Shown piece by piece: positions 1 to 15,135 of a stretch of 64,000 nt of DNA. This DNA comes from Aristolochia californica (lineage: Eukaryota > Streptophyta > Magnoliopsida > Piperales > Aristolochiaceae). Under the pieces are notes generated by a model that was not told the DNA's origin, made no database searches, and saw only the letters and a list, made by a program, of their open reading frames with translations. The DNA lies in the NCBI GenBank assembly GCA_029961685.1, contig JARWKL010000008.1:25555119-25619118 (forward strand). Reading direction: 5' to 3'. The position numbers were made by a program, and so were the translations under genes. Numbering within the stretch: the stretch's first letter is position 1; each line of letters starts with the position of its first letter.

Positions 1-3000
1 GGATATTTACCAGAGCCAAACAACCCACTTTTTGCCTATCCCTAAAAATCACAGATACTTTTTGGAATTATCTCTCTCTTCATTTGTGTATTTCCATTTT
101 GGATGTTCAATTTTTTTTTTAGATCCAAACTTGAGTTTGCACTCTCCCAATTTTCTCGTAAACAAAAAAGATAGAAGGCAAATAGATCGCAACGAAATGA
201 AATTTTAGAGTTTATGTATGCAAAAAAATTAGAAAACTATAATAAATGTAAGTGAAGAAAATTATTTCACACATTAAAAATGTTCTCCAAAGTTTTGTTA
301 TATCATGTTTGGGAAATTCCACTAGTAGAACCCCTAATAGATTGGTGGAATTTTATCGGAAAGAGACTTCTAACTGATCCTAACATGTTTTAAATGTGTT
401 GGATATGCATGCTAGAAACATGTTGAGGATTCAAGTGACCACAAGATCCAAAAATTATATAGTGGAAAAAATTTTAATATTCAAGGTAACATGTGGTTGG
501 ATATTTTACCAGAGCCAAACAACCCACTTTTTGCCTATCCTTAAAAATCACAGATACTTTTTGGAATTACCTGTCTCAGCATTTGTGCATTTGCATTTTG
601 GATGTTCGAATTTTTTTTGTCATATCCAAACTTGAGTTTTCACTATCCCATTTTTGTCGTAAACAAAAAAGATATAAGGCAAATAGATCGCAACAAAAAG
701 AAAATTTTAAAGTTTATGCATGCAAAAAAATTTGAAAACTCTAATAAATGTAAGTGAAGAAAATTATTTCAAGCACTAAAAATGAACTCCAAAGTTTTGT
801 TATACTTGTTTGGGAAATTCCTCTAGTACAACCCCTAATAGCTTGGTGGAATTTTAAAGGAAAGAGACTTCTAAATGATCCTAACATGTTTTAAATGTGG
901 TGGATATGCATGGCACAAGCATGTTGAGGATGCAAGTGACCTATTGATCCAAAAATTTCAAGGAGTAGAAAAAATTAAATTCTCAAGTTAACTTGTGGTT
1001 GGATATTTACCAGAGCCAAACGACCCACTTTTTGCCTATCCTTAAAAAACATAGATACTTTTTGGAATTATCTCTCTCAGCATTTCTGCAATTCCATTTT
1101 GGATGTTCAAATGTTTTTTTTCATATCCAAACTTGAGTTTTCACTCTCCCATTTTTCTCTTATACAAAAAAGCTATATGGCAAATAGATCGCAACAAAAG
1201 GAAAATTTCAGAGTTTATGTATTTAAAAAAATTTGAAAACTAAAATAAATGTAAGAGAAGAAAATTATTTCACGCACTAAAAATATACTCCAAAGTTTTG
1301 TTATCATTGTTTGTGAAATTCCTCTAGTACAACCCCTAATGGCTTGGTGGAATTTTATAGGAAAAAGACTTCTAACTGATCCTAACATGTTTTAAATGTG
1401 GTGGATATGCATGCCAGAAACATGTTGAGGATGCAAGTGTCCTAATGATCAGAAAATTTCAAGGAGTTGGAAAAATTAAATTCTCAAGTTCACGTGTGGT
1501 TGGATATTTACCAGAGCCAAACAAACCACTTTTTGCCTATCCCTAAAAATCACAGATACTTTTTGGAATTATCTCTCTCTTCATTTGTGTATTTCCATTT
1601 TGGATGTTCGATTTTTTTTTCAGATTCAAACTTGAGTTTGCACTCTCCCAATTTTCTCGTAAACAAAAAAGATAGAAGGCAAATAGATCGCAACGAAATG
1701 AAATTTTAGAGTTTATGTATGCAAAAAAATTAGAAAACTATAATAAATGTAAGTGAAGAAAATTATTTCACACATTAAAAATGTTCTCCAAAGTTTTGTT
1801 ATATCATGTTTGGGAAATTCCACTAGTAGAACCCCTAATAGCTTGGTGGAATTTTATCGGAAAGAGACTTCTAACTGATCCTAACATGTTTTAATTGTGT
1901 TGGATATGCATGCTAGAAACATGTTGAGGATTCAAGTGACCTCAAGATCCAAAAATTTTATAGTGGAAAAAATTTAAATATTCAAGGTAACGTGTGGTTG
2001 GATATTTTACCTGAGCCAAACAACCTACTTTTTGCCTATCTTAAAAATCACAAATACTTTTTGGAAATACCTGTCTCAGCATTTGTTTATTTCCTTTTTG
2101 GATGTTCGAATTTTTTTTTCAGATCCAAACTTGAGTTTTCACTCTCCCATTTTTCTCGTAAAAAAAAAGATATAAGGCAAATAGATCGCAACAAAAAGAA
2201 AATTTTAGAGTTTATGCATGCAAAAAAATTTAGAAACTATAATAAATGTAAGTGAAGAAAATTATTTTACACACTAAAAATGAACTCAAATGATTCGTTA
2301 TCCATGTTTGGGAAATTCCACCAATACAACCCCTGATAGATTTGTGGAATTTTATAGAAAAGAAACTTCTAACTGATCCTGACATGTTTAATATGTTGTA
2401 GATAGGCATGCCAAAAACATGTTGAGGATGCAAGTGACCTAATGATCCAAAAATTTCAAGGAGTAGAAATAAATTAATTCTCAAGTTAACGTGTACTTGG
2501 ATATTAACCAGAGCCAAACAACCCACTTTTTCCCTATCCTTAAAAATCACAGATACTATTTGGAATTATCTCTCTCAGAATTTGTGCATTTCCATTTTGG
2601 ATGTCTGAATTTTTTTTTCAGATCCAAACTTTAGTTTCTACTCTCCCATTTTTCTTGTAAAAAAAAAAGATGTTAGGCAAATAGATCACAACAAATTGAA
2701 AATTTTAGAGTTTATGTATGCAAAAAAATTTGAAAACTATAATAAATGGAAGTGAATAAAATTATTTAACACACTAAAAATGAACTCCAAAGTTTTGTTA
2801 TCCATGTTTGGGAAATTCCACTAGTACAAACCCTAATAGCTTGGTGGAATTTTATAGGAAAGAGACATCTAACTGATCCTAACATGTTTTAAATGTGGTG
2901 GATATGCATGCCAAAAACATGTTAAGGAAGCAAGTGACCTAATTATCCAAAATGGAGTAGAAAAAATTTAATTCTCAAGTTATCGTGTGGTTGGATATTT

Positions 3001-3990
3001 ACGAGAGCCAAACAACCCACTTTTTTCCTATCCTTAAAAATCATAGATACTTTTTGGAATTATCTCTCTCGGCATTTGTGCATTTCCATTTTGGATGTTC
3101 GATTTTTTTTTCAGATCAAAACTTGAGTTAGCACTCTCCTATTTTTCTCGTAAGCAAAAAAGATATAAGGCAAATAGAGCGCAACAAAATGAAAATTTTA
3201 GAGTTTATATATGCCAAAAAATTTGACAACTATAATAAATGTAAGTCAAGAAAATTATTTCATGCACTAAAAATGAACTCCAAAGTTTTGTTATCCATGT
3301 TTGGGAAATTCCACAAGTACAACTCCTAATAGATTGGTGGAATTTTATACGAAAGAGACTTCTAACTGAAATTAACATGTTTTAAATGTGATAGATATTC
3401 ATGCCAGAAACATGTTGAGGATGCAAGTGACCAAATGATCCAAAAATTTTAAGGAGTAGAAAAAATTAAATTCTCAAGTGAACGTGTGGTTGGATATTTA
3501 CAAGAGCCAAGCAACCCAATTTTTGCCTATCCTTAAAAATCACAGATACTTTTTGGAATTATCTCTCTCAGCATTTGTGCATTTCCTTTTTGGATGTTCA
3601 AATTTTTTTTCAGGTCCAAATTTGAGTTTTCACTCTCCCATTTTTCTTGTAAACAAAAAAGATATAAGGCAAATAAATCGAACCAAAAGGAAAATTTTAG
3701 AGTTTATGTGTTGAAAAAAATTTGAAAACTATAATAAATGTAAGTGAAGAAAATTATTTCATGCACTAAAAATGAACTCCAAAGTTTTGTTATCCATGTT
3801 TGGGAAATTCCACATGTACAACCCCTAATAGCTTGGTGGAATTTTATAGGAAAGAGACTTCTAACTGATCCTAACATGTTTTAAATGTAGTGGATATGCA
3901 TGCTAGAAACATGTTGAGGATGCAAGTGATCTAATGATCCAAAAATTTCAAGGAGTAGAAAAAATTTAATTCTCAAGTTTACGTGTGGTT

Positions 3991-4425
3991 GAATATTTAT
4001 CTCTCTCAGAATTTGTGCATTTCCATTTTGGATGTTCGAAATTTTTTTTCAGATCCAAACTTCAGTTTGTACTCTCCCATTTTTCTCATAAACAAAATAG
4101 AAATATGGCAAATAGATCGCAACAAAATGAAAATTTTAGAGTTTATGAAAAAAAATTTGAAAACTATAATAAATGTACGTGAAGAAAATTATTTGACGCA
4201 CTAAAAATGAACTCCAAAGTTTTGTTATCCAAGTTTGGGAAATTCCACTAGTACATCCTCTAATAGCTTGGTCGAATTTTATAGGAAATAGACTTCTAAT
4301 TTATAGTAACATGTTCAAAATGTGGTGGATATGCATGCTAGAAACATGTTGAGGATGCATGTGATCTAATAATCCAAAAATTTCAAGGAGTAGAAAAAAT
4401 TAAATTCTCAAGTTCACGTGTGGTT
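3991..4425 (+). repeat. Shortened A unit (435 bp)
   Basis: The sequence runs from the anchor GAATATTTAT directly into CTCTCTCAGAATTTG near 4000. The segment between the anchor and the CTCTCTC motif, including CCAGAGCC and the CTTTTTGGAATTA stretch, is missing. TTTA/ATTAT similarity at the joint fits deletion at a short homology. The rest of the unit is normal A-type. Confidence 0.85.
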
Positions 4426-7400
4426 GAATATTTACCAGAGCCAAACAACCCACTTTTTACCTATCCTTAAAAATCATAGATACTTTTGGGAATTATCTCT
4501 CTCAGAATTTGTGCATTTCCATTTTGGATGTTAGAATTTTTTTTTCAGATCCAAACTAGAGTTTCTACTCTCCCATTTTTCTCTTAAACAAAAAAGAAAT
4601 AAGGCAAATAGATCGCAACAAAATGAAAATTTTAGAGTTTATGTATGCAAAAAAATTTGAAAACTATAATAAATATAAGTGAAAAAAATTATTTCACGCA
4701 TTAAAAATGAACTCCAAAATTTTATTATCCTTGTTTTGGAAATTCCGATCGTACAACCCCTAATAGCTTGGTCGAATTTTATAGGAAAGAGACTTCTAAT
4801 TGATCCTAACATGTTTTAAATATGGTGGATATGCATGCGAGAACCATGTTGAGGATGCAAGTGACCTAATGATCAAAAAAATTTCAAGGTGTAGAAAAAA
4901 AAAATTCTCAAGTTAACGTGCGGTTGGATATTTACCAGATGCAAAAATCCCACTTTTTACCTATCCTTAAAAATCACATATACTTTTTGGAATTTTCTCT
5001 CTCGGCATTTGTGCATTTCCATTTTGGATGTTCAATTTATTTTAAGATCAAAACTTGAGTTTGCACTCTCCTATTTTTCTCGTAGGCAAAAAAGATATAA
5101 GGCAAATAGAGCGCAACCAAATAAAATTTTTAGAGTTTATGTATGCCAAAAAATTAGAAAAATATAATTAATGTAAGTGAAGAAAATTATTTCACGCACT
5201 AAAAATGAACTCCAATGTTTTGTTATCCATGTTTGGGAAATTCCAGTAGTACATCCTCTAATAGCTTGGTGGAATTTTATAGGAAATAGACTTCTAACTG
5301 ATCGTAACATGTTTAAAATGTGGTGGATATGCATGCTAGAAACATGTTGAGGATGCAAGTGATCTAATGATCCAAAAATTTCAAGGAGTAGAAAAAATTA
5401 AATTCTCAAGTTCACGTGTGGTTGAATATATTACCAGAGCCAAACAACCAACTTTTTACCTATCCTTAAAAATCATAGATACTTTTTGGAATTATCTCTC
5501 TCAGCATTTGTGCATTTCCATTTTGGATGTTCAAATTTTTTTTTCAGATCCAAACTTGAGTTTCTACTCTCCCATTTTTCTCTTAAACAAAAAAGAAATA
5601 TGGCAAATAGATCGCAACAAAGTGAAAATTTTAGAGTTTATGTATGCAAAAAAAATTGAAAACTATAATAAATATAAGTGAAAAAAATTATTTCACGCAG
5701 TTAAAATGAACTCCAAAGTTTTGTTATCCTTGTTTGGGAAATTCCAATAGTACAACCCGTAAAAGCTTGGTCGAATTTTGTAGGAAAGAGACTTCTAACT
5801 GATCCTAACATGTTTTAAATGTGGTGGATATGCATGCCAGAAACATGTTGAGGATGCAAGTGACCTAATGATCCAAAAAAAATTCAATTTGTAGAAAAAA
5901 TTAAATTCTCAAGTTAACGTGTGGTTAGATATTTACCAGAACCAAAAAACCCACTTTTTGCCTATCCTTAAAAATCACAGATACTTTTTGGAATTATCTC
6001 TCTCGGCATTTGTGCATTTCCATTTTGGATGTTCAATTTTTTTTTTCAGATCCAAACTTTAGTTTGCACTCTCCTATTTTTCTCATAAGCAAAAAAGATA
6101 TAAGGCAAATAGAGCGCAACAAAATGAAAATTTTAGAGCTTATGCATGCAAAAAAATTTGAAAACTATAATAAATGTAAGTGAAGAATATTATTTCACGC
6201 ACCAAAAATGAACTCAAATGTTTTGTTATCAATGTTTGGAAAATTCCACTAGTACAACCCCTAATAGCTTTGGGGAATTTTATAGGAAAAAAAATTCTTA
6301 CTGTTCATAACATGTTTTAAATGTGGTGGATATGCATGCCAGAAACATGTTGAGCATCCAAGTACCCTAATGATCCAAAAATTTCAAGGAGTAGAAATAA
6401 ATAGTTCTCAAGTTAACGTGTAGTGGGATATTGACCAGAGCCAAACAACCCACTTTTTGGCTATCCTTAAAAACCACGGATACTTTTTGGAATTAGCTCT
6501 CTTTGCATTTGTGGATTTCCATTTTGGATGTTCGAATTTTTTTTTCATATCCAAACTTGAGTTTGCACTCTCCCGTTTTTCTCTTAAACAAAAAAGATAT
6601 AAGGCAAATAGATCGCAACAAAATGAAAATTTTAGAGTTTATGTTTGCAAAAAAAATTGAAAACTATAATAAATGTAAGTGAAAAAAATTATTTCACGCA
6701 CTAAAAATATACTCCAAATTTTTGTTATCCATGTTTTTGAACTTTCACTAGTACAACCCCTAATAGCTTGGTCAAATTTTATAGGAAAGAGACTTCTAAC
6801 TTATCCTAACATGTTTTAAATGTGGTGGATATGCATGCCAGAAACATGTTGAGGATGCAAGTGACCTAATGATCCAAAAATTTCAAGGTATAGAAAAAAT
6901 TAAATTCTCAAGTTAACGTGTGGTAGGATATTTAACAGAAGCAAAAAACCCACTTTTTGCTGGTCCTTAAAAATCACAGATACTTTTTGGAATTATCTCT
7001 CTCGGCATTTGTGCATTTCCATTTTGGATGTTCGATTTTTTTTTTTTCAGATCCAAACTTGAGTTTGCACTCTCCTATTTTTGTCGTATGCAAAAAAGAA
7101 ATAAGGCAAATAGAGCGCGACAAAATGAAAATTATAGAGTTTATGTATGCCAAAAAATTTGAAAACTATAATAAATGTAAGTGAAGAAAATTATTTCATG
7201 CACTAAAAATGAACTCCAAAGTTTTGTTATCCATGTTTGGGAAATTCCACTTGTACAACTCCTAATAGATTGGTGGAATTTTATAGGAAAGAGACTTCTA
7301 ACTGATCCTAACATGTTTTAAATGTGATGGATATGCATGCAAGAAACATGTTGAGGATGCAAGTGACCAAATGATCCCAAAATTTCGAGTTGAAAAAATT

Positions 7401-7925
7401 AAAATCTCAAGTGAACGTGTGGTTGGATATTTGCTAGAGCCAAACATCCCACTTTTTGCCTATCCTAAAAAATCATAGATACTTTTTGGAATTATCTCTC
7501 TCGGAATTTGTGCATTTCCATTTTTGGATGTTCGAATTGTTTTTTCAGATCAAAACTTGAGTTTGCACATTCCCATTTTTCTCGTAAAAACAAAAGATAT
7601 AAGGCAAATAGATTGCAACAAAAGGAAAATTTTAGAGTTTATGTGTGCAAAAAAATTTGAAAATTATAATAAATGTAAGTGAAGAAAATTATTTCACGCA
7701 CTAAAAATGAACTCCAAAGCTTTGTTATCCATGTTTGGGAATTTCCACTTTTACAACCACTAATAGCTTGGTGGAATTTTATAGGAAAGAGACTTCTAAC
7801 TAATCTTAACATGTTTTAAATGTGGTGGATATGCATGCTAGAAACATGTTGGGGATGCAAGTGATCTAATGATCCAAAAATTACAAGAAGAAGAAAAAAT
7901 TAAATTCTAAAGTTCACGTGTGCTT

Positions 7926-8288
7926 GAATATTTACCAGAGCCAAACAACCCACTTTTTGCCTATCCTTAAAAATCATAGATACTTTTTGGAATTATCTCT
8001 CTCAGCATTTGCAAAAAAATTTGGAAACTATAATAAATGTAAGTGAAGAAAATTATTTCACGCACTAAAAATGAACTCCATAGTTTTTTATCCTTGTTTG
8101 GGAAATTTCACTTTTACAACCGATAACAGCTTGGTGGAATTTTATAGGAAAGAGACATCTAACTAATCCTAACATGTTTTAAATGTGGTGGTTATGCATG
8201 CCAGAAACATGTTGAGGATGCAACTGACTTAATGATCCAAAAATTTCAAGGAGTTGAAAAAATTAAATTTTCAAGTTAATGTGTGGTT
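7926..8288 (+). repeat. Shortened A unit (about 363 bp)
   Basis: Near 8011 the sequence jumps from CTCAGCATTTG to CAAAAAAATTTGG. The middle of the unit (the CATTTCCATTTTGGATG block through AGAGTTTATGTATG) is lost. About 135 bp is missing compared with neighbouring units, and the 3' half is intact. Confidence 0.85.
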
Positions 8289-10285
8289 GGATATTTACCA
8301 TAGCCAAATAACCCACTTTTTGCCTATCCCTAAAAATGACAGATACTTTTTGGAATTATCTCTCTCAGAATTTTTGCATTTCCATTGTGGATGTTTGAAT
8401 TTTTTTTCTGATCCAAACTTGAGTTTGCACTCTCCCATTTTTCTCGTAAACAAAAAAGATATAAGGAAAATGCATCGCAATAAAAAAAAATTTAGAGTTT
8501 ATACTTCCAAAAAAATTTGAAAACTATAATAAATGTAAGTGAAAAAAATTATTTCATGTACTAAAAATGAACTCCAACGTTTTTTTTTTTATCCTTGTTT
8601 GGGAAATTCCACAAGTACAACCCCTAATAGCTTGGTGGAATTATATAAGAAATGGACTTCTAACTGATCCTAACATGTTTCAAATGTGGTGGATATGCAT
8701 GCCCGAAACATATTGAGGATGCAAGTGACCTAATGGTCTAAAAATTTGAAGGAGTAGAAAAATTTTAATTCTCAAGTTAACATGTGGTTGGATATTAACC
8801 AGAGCCAAACAACCGACTTTCTGCCTATCCTTAAAAATCACAGATACTTTTTTGAATTATTTCTCTCAGCATTTGTGCATTTCCATTTTGGATGTTCGAA
8901 TTTTTTTTCAGATCGAAACTTGAGTTTGCACTCTCCCATTTTTCTCGTAAACTAAAAAGATATAAGGCAAATAGATCGCAAAAAAATAAAAATTTTTGAG
9001 GTTATATTTGCAAAAAAAATTGAAAACTTTAATAAAAGTAAGTGAAGAAAATTATTTCACGCACTAACAATGAAATCCAATGTTTTTTTATCCATGTTTG
9101 GGAAATTCCACTAGTACAACTCCTAGTAGTTTGGTGGAATTTTATAGGAAAGAGACTTCTCACTAATACTAACATGTTTTAAATGTGGTAGATATGCATT
9201 CTAGAAACAGGTTGAGGATGCAAGTGACCAAATGATCCAACAATTTCAAGGAGTAGATAAATTTAAATTTTCTAGTTAACGTATGGTTGGATAATTACTA
9301 GAGCCAAAAACCCACTCTTTGCCTGTCCTTAAAAATCACAGATACTTTTTGGAATTATCTTTCTCAGCATTTGTGCATTTCCATTTTGGATGTTCGAATT
9401 GTTTTTTCAGATCCATACTTGAGTTTGCACTCTCCCATTTTTCTCGTAAACAAAAAGATATAAGGCAAATAGATCACAACAAAATGAAAATTTTAGAGTT
9501 TATGTATGCAAAAATATTTGAAAACTACAATAAATGTAAGTGAAGAAAATTATTTCATGCACTAAAAATGTACTCCAAAGTTTTGTTATCCATGTTTGGG
9601 AAATTCCACTAGTACAACCTCTAATAGCTTGGTGGAATTTTATACGAAAGAGACATCTAACTGATCCTAACATGTTATAAATTCGGTGAATATGCATGCA
9701 AAAAATATGTTGAGGATGCAAGTGACCTAATGATCCAAAAATTTAAAGGAGTAGAAAAAATTTAATTCTCAAGTTAACGTGTGGATGGATATTTACCAGC
9801 GCCAAAAAACCCACTTTTTGCCTATCCTTAAAAATCACAGATACTTTTTTGAATTATCTCTCTCAGCATTTGTGCATTTCCATTTTGGATGTTCGAATTT
9901 TTTTTCAGATCCAAACTTGAGTTTGCACTCTCCCATTTTTCTCGTAAACAAAAAAGATATAAGGCAAATAGATCGCAACAAAATGAAAATTTTAGATTTT
10001 ATGAATGCAAAAAAATTTGAAAAGTATAATGAATGTAAGTGAAGAAAATTATTTCATGCACAAAAAATGAAGTCCAAAGTTTTTTTATCCATGTTTGGGA
10101 AATTCCACTAGTACAACCCCTAATAGCTTGGTGGAATTTTATAGGAAAGAGACTTCTAATTGATCCTAACATGTTACAAATGTGGTGGATATGCATGCCA
10201 GAAACATATTGAGGATGCAAGTGACCTAATGATCCAAAAATTTGAAGGAGTAGAAAAATTTTAATTCTCAAGTTAACGTGTGGTT

Positions 10286-11182
10286 GGATATTTTTCAGAG
10301 CCAAACAACCCACTTTTTGCCTATCCTTAAAAATCACAGATACTTTTTGGAATTATCTCTCTCAGCATTTGTGCATTTCCATTTTGGATGTTCGAATTTT
10401 TTTTCAGATCGAAACTTGAGTTTGCACTCTCCCATTTTTCTCGTAAACAAAAAAGATATAAAGCAAATAGATCGCAAAAAAATGAAAATTTTAGAGTTTA
10501 TGTATGCCAAAATATTTGAAAATTTAAATAAATGTAAGTGAAGAAAATTATTTAAAGCACTAAAAATGAACTGCAAAGTTTTTTTATCCATGTTTTGGAA
10601 ATTCCACTAGTACAACCCCTGATAGCTTGGTGGAATTTTATAGGAAAGAGACTTCTAACTGATCCTAACATATTATAAATGTGGTGGATATGCATGCAAG
10701 AAAAAGGGTTGGGGAATCATGTGACCTAATGATCCCAAAATTTCAAGGAGTAGAAAAAATTAAATTCTTGTTCATTTCCATTTTGGATGTTCGACTTTTT
10801 TTTTTCAGATCCAAACTTAAGTTTGCACTCTCCCATTTTTCTCGTAAACAAAAAAGATATAAGGCAAATAGACCGCAACAAAATGAAAATTTGAGAGTTT
10901 ATGTATGGTAAAAAAATTGAAAACTATAATAAATGTAAGTGAAGAAAATTATTTCACGCACTAAAAATGTACTACAAAGTTTTGTTATCCATGTTTAGGA
11001 AATTCCACTAGTACAACCCCTAATAGCTTGGTGGAATTTTATAGGAAAGAGTCTTCTAACTGCTCGTACCATGTTTTAAATGTGGTGGATATGCATGCCA
11101 GAAACATGTTGAGGATGCAAGTGACCTAATGATCCAAAAATTTCGAGTAGAAAAAATTAAATTCTCAAGTTAACGTGTGGTT
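10286..11182 (+). repeat. Two fused A units lacking an anchor
   Basis: Spacing between anchors is 897 bp, about 100 bp short of two units. Near 10769 AAATTAAATTCTT runs straight into GTTCATTTCCATTTTGG. The second unit has lost its GGATATTTACCAGAGCC anchor and the following CACTTTTTGCC region. Confidence 0.85.
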
Positions 11183-12176
11183 GGATATTTTCTAGAGCCA
11201 AACAACCCACCTTTTGCCTATCCTTAAAAATCACAGATACTTTTTGGAATTATGTCTGTCAGCATTTGTGCATTTCCATTTTGGATGTTCGAATTGTTTT
11301 TTCAGATCCAAACTTGAGTTTGTACTCTCCCATTTTTCTCGTAAACAAAAAAGATATAAGGCAAATAGATCGCAACAAAATGAAAATTTTAGAGTTTATA
11401 AATGCAAAAAAAATTGAAAACTATAATAAATGTAAGTGAAGAAAATTATTTAACGCACTAAAAATGTACTCCAAAGTTTTCTTATCCATATTTAGGAAAT
11501 TCCACTAGTACAACCCCTAATAGCTTGGTGGTATTTTATAGGAAAGAGACTTCTAACTGCTCGTACCATGTTTTAAATGTGGTGGATATGCATGCCAGAA
11601 ACATGTTGAGGATGCAAGTGACCCAATGATCCATAAATTTCGAGTAGAAAAAATTAAATTCTCAAGTTAACGTGTGGTTGGGTATTTTCCAGAGCCAAAC
11701 AACCCACCTTTTGCCTATCCTTAAAAATCATAGATACTTTTCTGAATTATGTCTGTCAGCATTTGTGCATTTCCATTTTGGATGTTCGAATTGTTTTTTT
11801 AGAACCAAACTTGAGTTTGCACTCTCCTTTTTTTCTCGTAAACAAAAAAGATATAAAGCAAATAGATCGCAACAAAATGAAAATTTTAGAGGTTATGAAT
11901 GCAAAAAAAATTGAAAACTATAGTAAATGTAAGTGCAGAAAATTATTTCACGCACTAAAAATGTACTCCAAAGTTTTGTTATCCATGTTTAGGAAATTCC
12001 ACTTGTACAACCCCAAATAGCTTGGTGGAATTTTATAGGAAAGAGACTTCTAACTGATCCAAACATGTTTTAAATGTGGTGGATATGCATGCCAGACACA
12101 TGTTGAGGATGCAAGTGACCTAATGATTCAAAAATTTGGAGTAGAAAAAATTAAATTCTCAAGTTAACGTGTGGTT
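11183..12176 (+). repeat. Closely similar adjacent A units
   Basis: Units anchored at 11183 and 11680 share rare variants not seen in most of the array. These are the ATGTCTGTCAGCATTTG form (near 11252 and 11749), CACCTTTTGCC just after the anchor, and GAATTGTTTTTT in the middle. The rare CTGCTCGTACCATG form occurs at about 11061 and 11558, in the preceding unit and the first of these two. They look like a local recent amplification of one unit. Confidence 0.7.
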
Positions 12177-15135
12177 GGATATTTACCAGAGCCAAACAAC
12201 CCACCTATTGCCTATCCATAAAAATCACATATACTTTTTGGAAATATCTCTCTCAGCATTTGTGCATTTCCATTTTGGATGTTCGAATTGTTTTTTCAGA
12301 TCCAAACTTAAGTTTGCACTCTGCCATTTTTCTCGTAAACAAAAAAGATATAAGGCAAATAGATCGCAACAAAATGAAAATTTTAAAGTTTATGTATGGT
12401 AAAAAATTTGAAAACAATAATAAATGTAACTGAAGAAAATTATTTCACGCACTAAAAATGTACTCCAAATTTTTTTATCCATGGTTTGGAAATTCCACTA
12501 GTACAACCCCTAATAGATTGTTGGAATTTTTTAGGAAATAGACTTCTAACTGATCCTAACGTGTTTTAAATGTGGTGGATATGTATGCCAAAAACATGTT
12601 GAGGATGCAAGTGACCTAATGATCCAAAAATTTCATGGAGTAGAAAAAATTAAATTCTCAAGTTAACGTGTGGTTGGATATTTACCAGAGCCAAACAACC
12701 CACTTTTTGCCTATCCTTAAAAATCACCGATACTTTTTGGAATTATCTCTCTCAGCATTTGTCCATTTCCATTTTGGATGTTCAAATAGTCTTTTCAGAT
12801 CCAAACTTGAGTTTGCACTCTCCCATTTTTCTCGTCAACAAAAACGATATAAGGCAAATAGATCGCAACAAAATGAAAATTTAAGAGTTTATGTATGCAA
12901 AAAAAATTTAAACTATAATAAATGTAAGTGAAGAAAATTATTTCACGCACAAAAATAAACTCCAAAGTTTTTTTATCCATGTTTTGGAAATTCCACTAGT
13001 ACAACCCCTAATAGCTTTGTGGAATTTTATAGGAAATAGACTTCTAACTGATCCTAACATGTTTTAAATGTGGTGGATATGCATGCCAGAAACATGTTGA
13101 AGATGCAAGTGACCTAAAGATCCAAAAATTTCAAGGAGTAGGAAAAATTAAATTCTCAAGTTAATGTGTGGTTGAATATTTACTAGAGCCAAACAACCCA
13201 CTTTTTGCCTATCCTTAAAAATCATAGATACTTTTTGGAATTTTCTCTCTCAACATTTGTGCATTTCCATTTTTGATGTTCGAATTTTTTTTAAGATCCA
13301 AACTTAAGTTTGCTCTCTCCCATTTTTCTCGTAAACAAAAAAGATATATGGCAAATAGATCGCAACAAAATAAAATTTTAGAGTTTATGCATGAAAAAAA
13401 TTTGAAAAGTATAATAAATGTTAGTCAAGAAAATTATTTCACGCGTTAAAATTGAACACCAAAGTTTTTTTTATCCATGTTTGGGAAATTCCACTAGTAC
13501 AACTCCTAATAGCTTGGGGGAACTTTTTAGGAAAGAGACTTCTAACGGATCATAACATGTTTTAAATGTGGTGGATATGCATGCCAGAAACATGTTGAGG
13601 TTGAAAGTGACCCAATGATCCAAAAATTTCAAGGAGTAGAAAAAATTAAATTCTCAAGTTAACGTGTGGTTGGATATTTTACCAGATCCAAACAACCCAC
13701 TTTTTGCCTATCCTTAAAAATCACAGATACCTTTCGGAATTATCTCTATCTTCATTTGTGAATTTCCATTTTGGATGTTTCAATTTTTTTTTTAGATCCA
13801 AACTTGAGTTTGCACTCTCCCATTTTTCTCATAAACAAAAAAAGATATAAGGCAAATAGATCGCAACAAAATGAAAATTTTAGAGTTTATGTATGCAAAA
13901 AAATTTGAAAACTATAATAAATGTAAGTGAAGAAAATTATTTCACACACTAAAAATGTACTCCAAAGTTTTGTTATCCATGTTTGGGAAATTCTACTAGT
14001 ACAACCCCTAATATCTTGGTGCAATTTTATAGGAAAGAAAATTCTAACTCTTCCTAACATGTTTTAAATATGGTCAATATGCATGCATGAAACATGTTGA
14101 GGATGCAAGTGACCTAATGATCCAAAAATTTCATGCGGTAGAAAAAAATAAATTCTCAAGTTAACGTGGTTTTGGATATTTGCCAGAGCCAAACAACCCA
14201 CTTTTTACCTCTCCTTTAATATCACAGATACTTTTAGGAATTATCTCTCTCAGCATTTGTGCATTTCCATTTTGGATGTTTGATTTTTTCAGATCGAAAG
14301 TTGAGTTTTCACTCTTCCTTTTTTTCGCATAAACAAAAAAGATATAAGGAAAATAGATCGCAACAAGATGAAAATTTTAGAGTTTATTTATGAAAAAAAT
14401 TTGAAAACTATAATAAAAGTAAGTGAAAAAATAATTTCTCGCACTAAAAATGAACTCCAAAGTTTTGTTATCCATGTTTGGAAAATTCTACTAGTACTAC
14501 CCCCAATAGCTTGGTGGAATGTTATAGGAACAAGACTTCTAACTGATCCTAACATGTTTTAAATATGCTGGATATGCATGCCAAAAACATGCTGAGGATA
14601 CAAATGACCTAATAATCCAAAAATTTCAAGGAGTAGAAAAAATTAAATTCTCAAGTTAGCGTGTGGTAGGATATTTACTAGAGCCAAACAACCCACTCTT
14701 TCCCTATCCTTACTAATCACAGATACTTTTTGGAATTATCTCTCTCAGCATTTGTGCATTTCCATTTTGGATGTTCGTTCAGATCCAAATTTGAGTTTGC
14801 ACTCTCCCATTTTTCTTGTAAACAAAAAAGATATAAGGCAAATAGATCACAACAAAATGAAAATTTTAAAGTTTATGATTGCAAAAAAAATTGAAAACTA
14901 TAATAAATGTAAGTGAAGAAAATTCTTTCATGCACTAAAAATGAACTCCAAAGTTTTGTTATCCATGTTTGGGAAATTTCACAAGTACAACCCCTATCAG
15001 CTTGGTGGAATTTTATTGGAAAGAGACTTTTAACTGATCCTAACATGTTTTAAATGTGGTGGATATGCATGCCAGAAACATGTTGAAGATCCAAGTGCAG
15101 TAGAAAAATATAAATTCTCAAGTGAACATGAGGTT

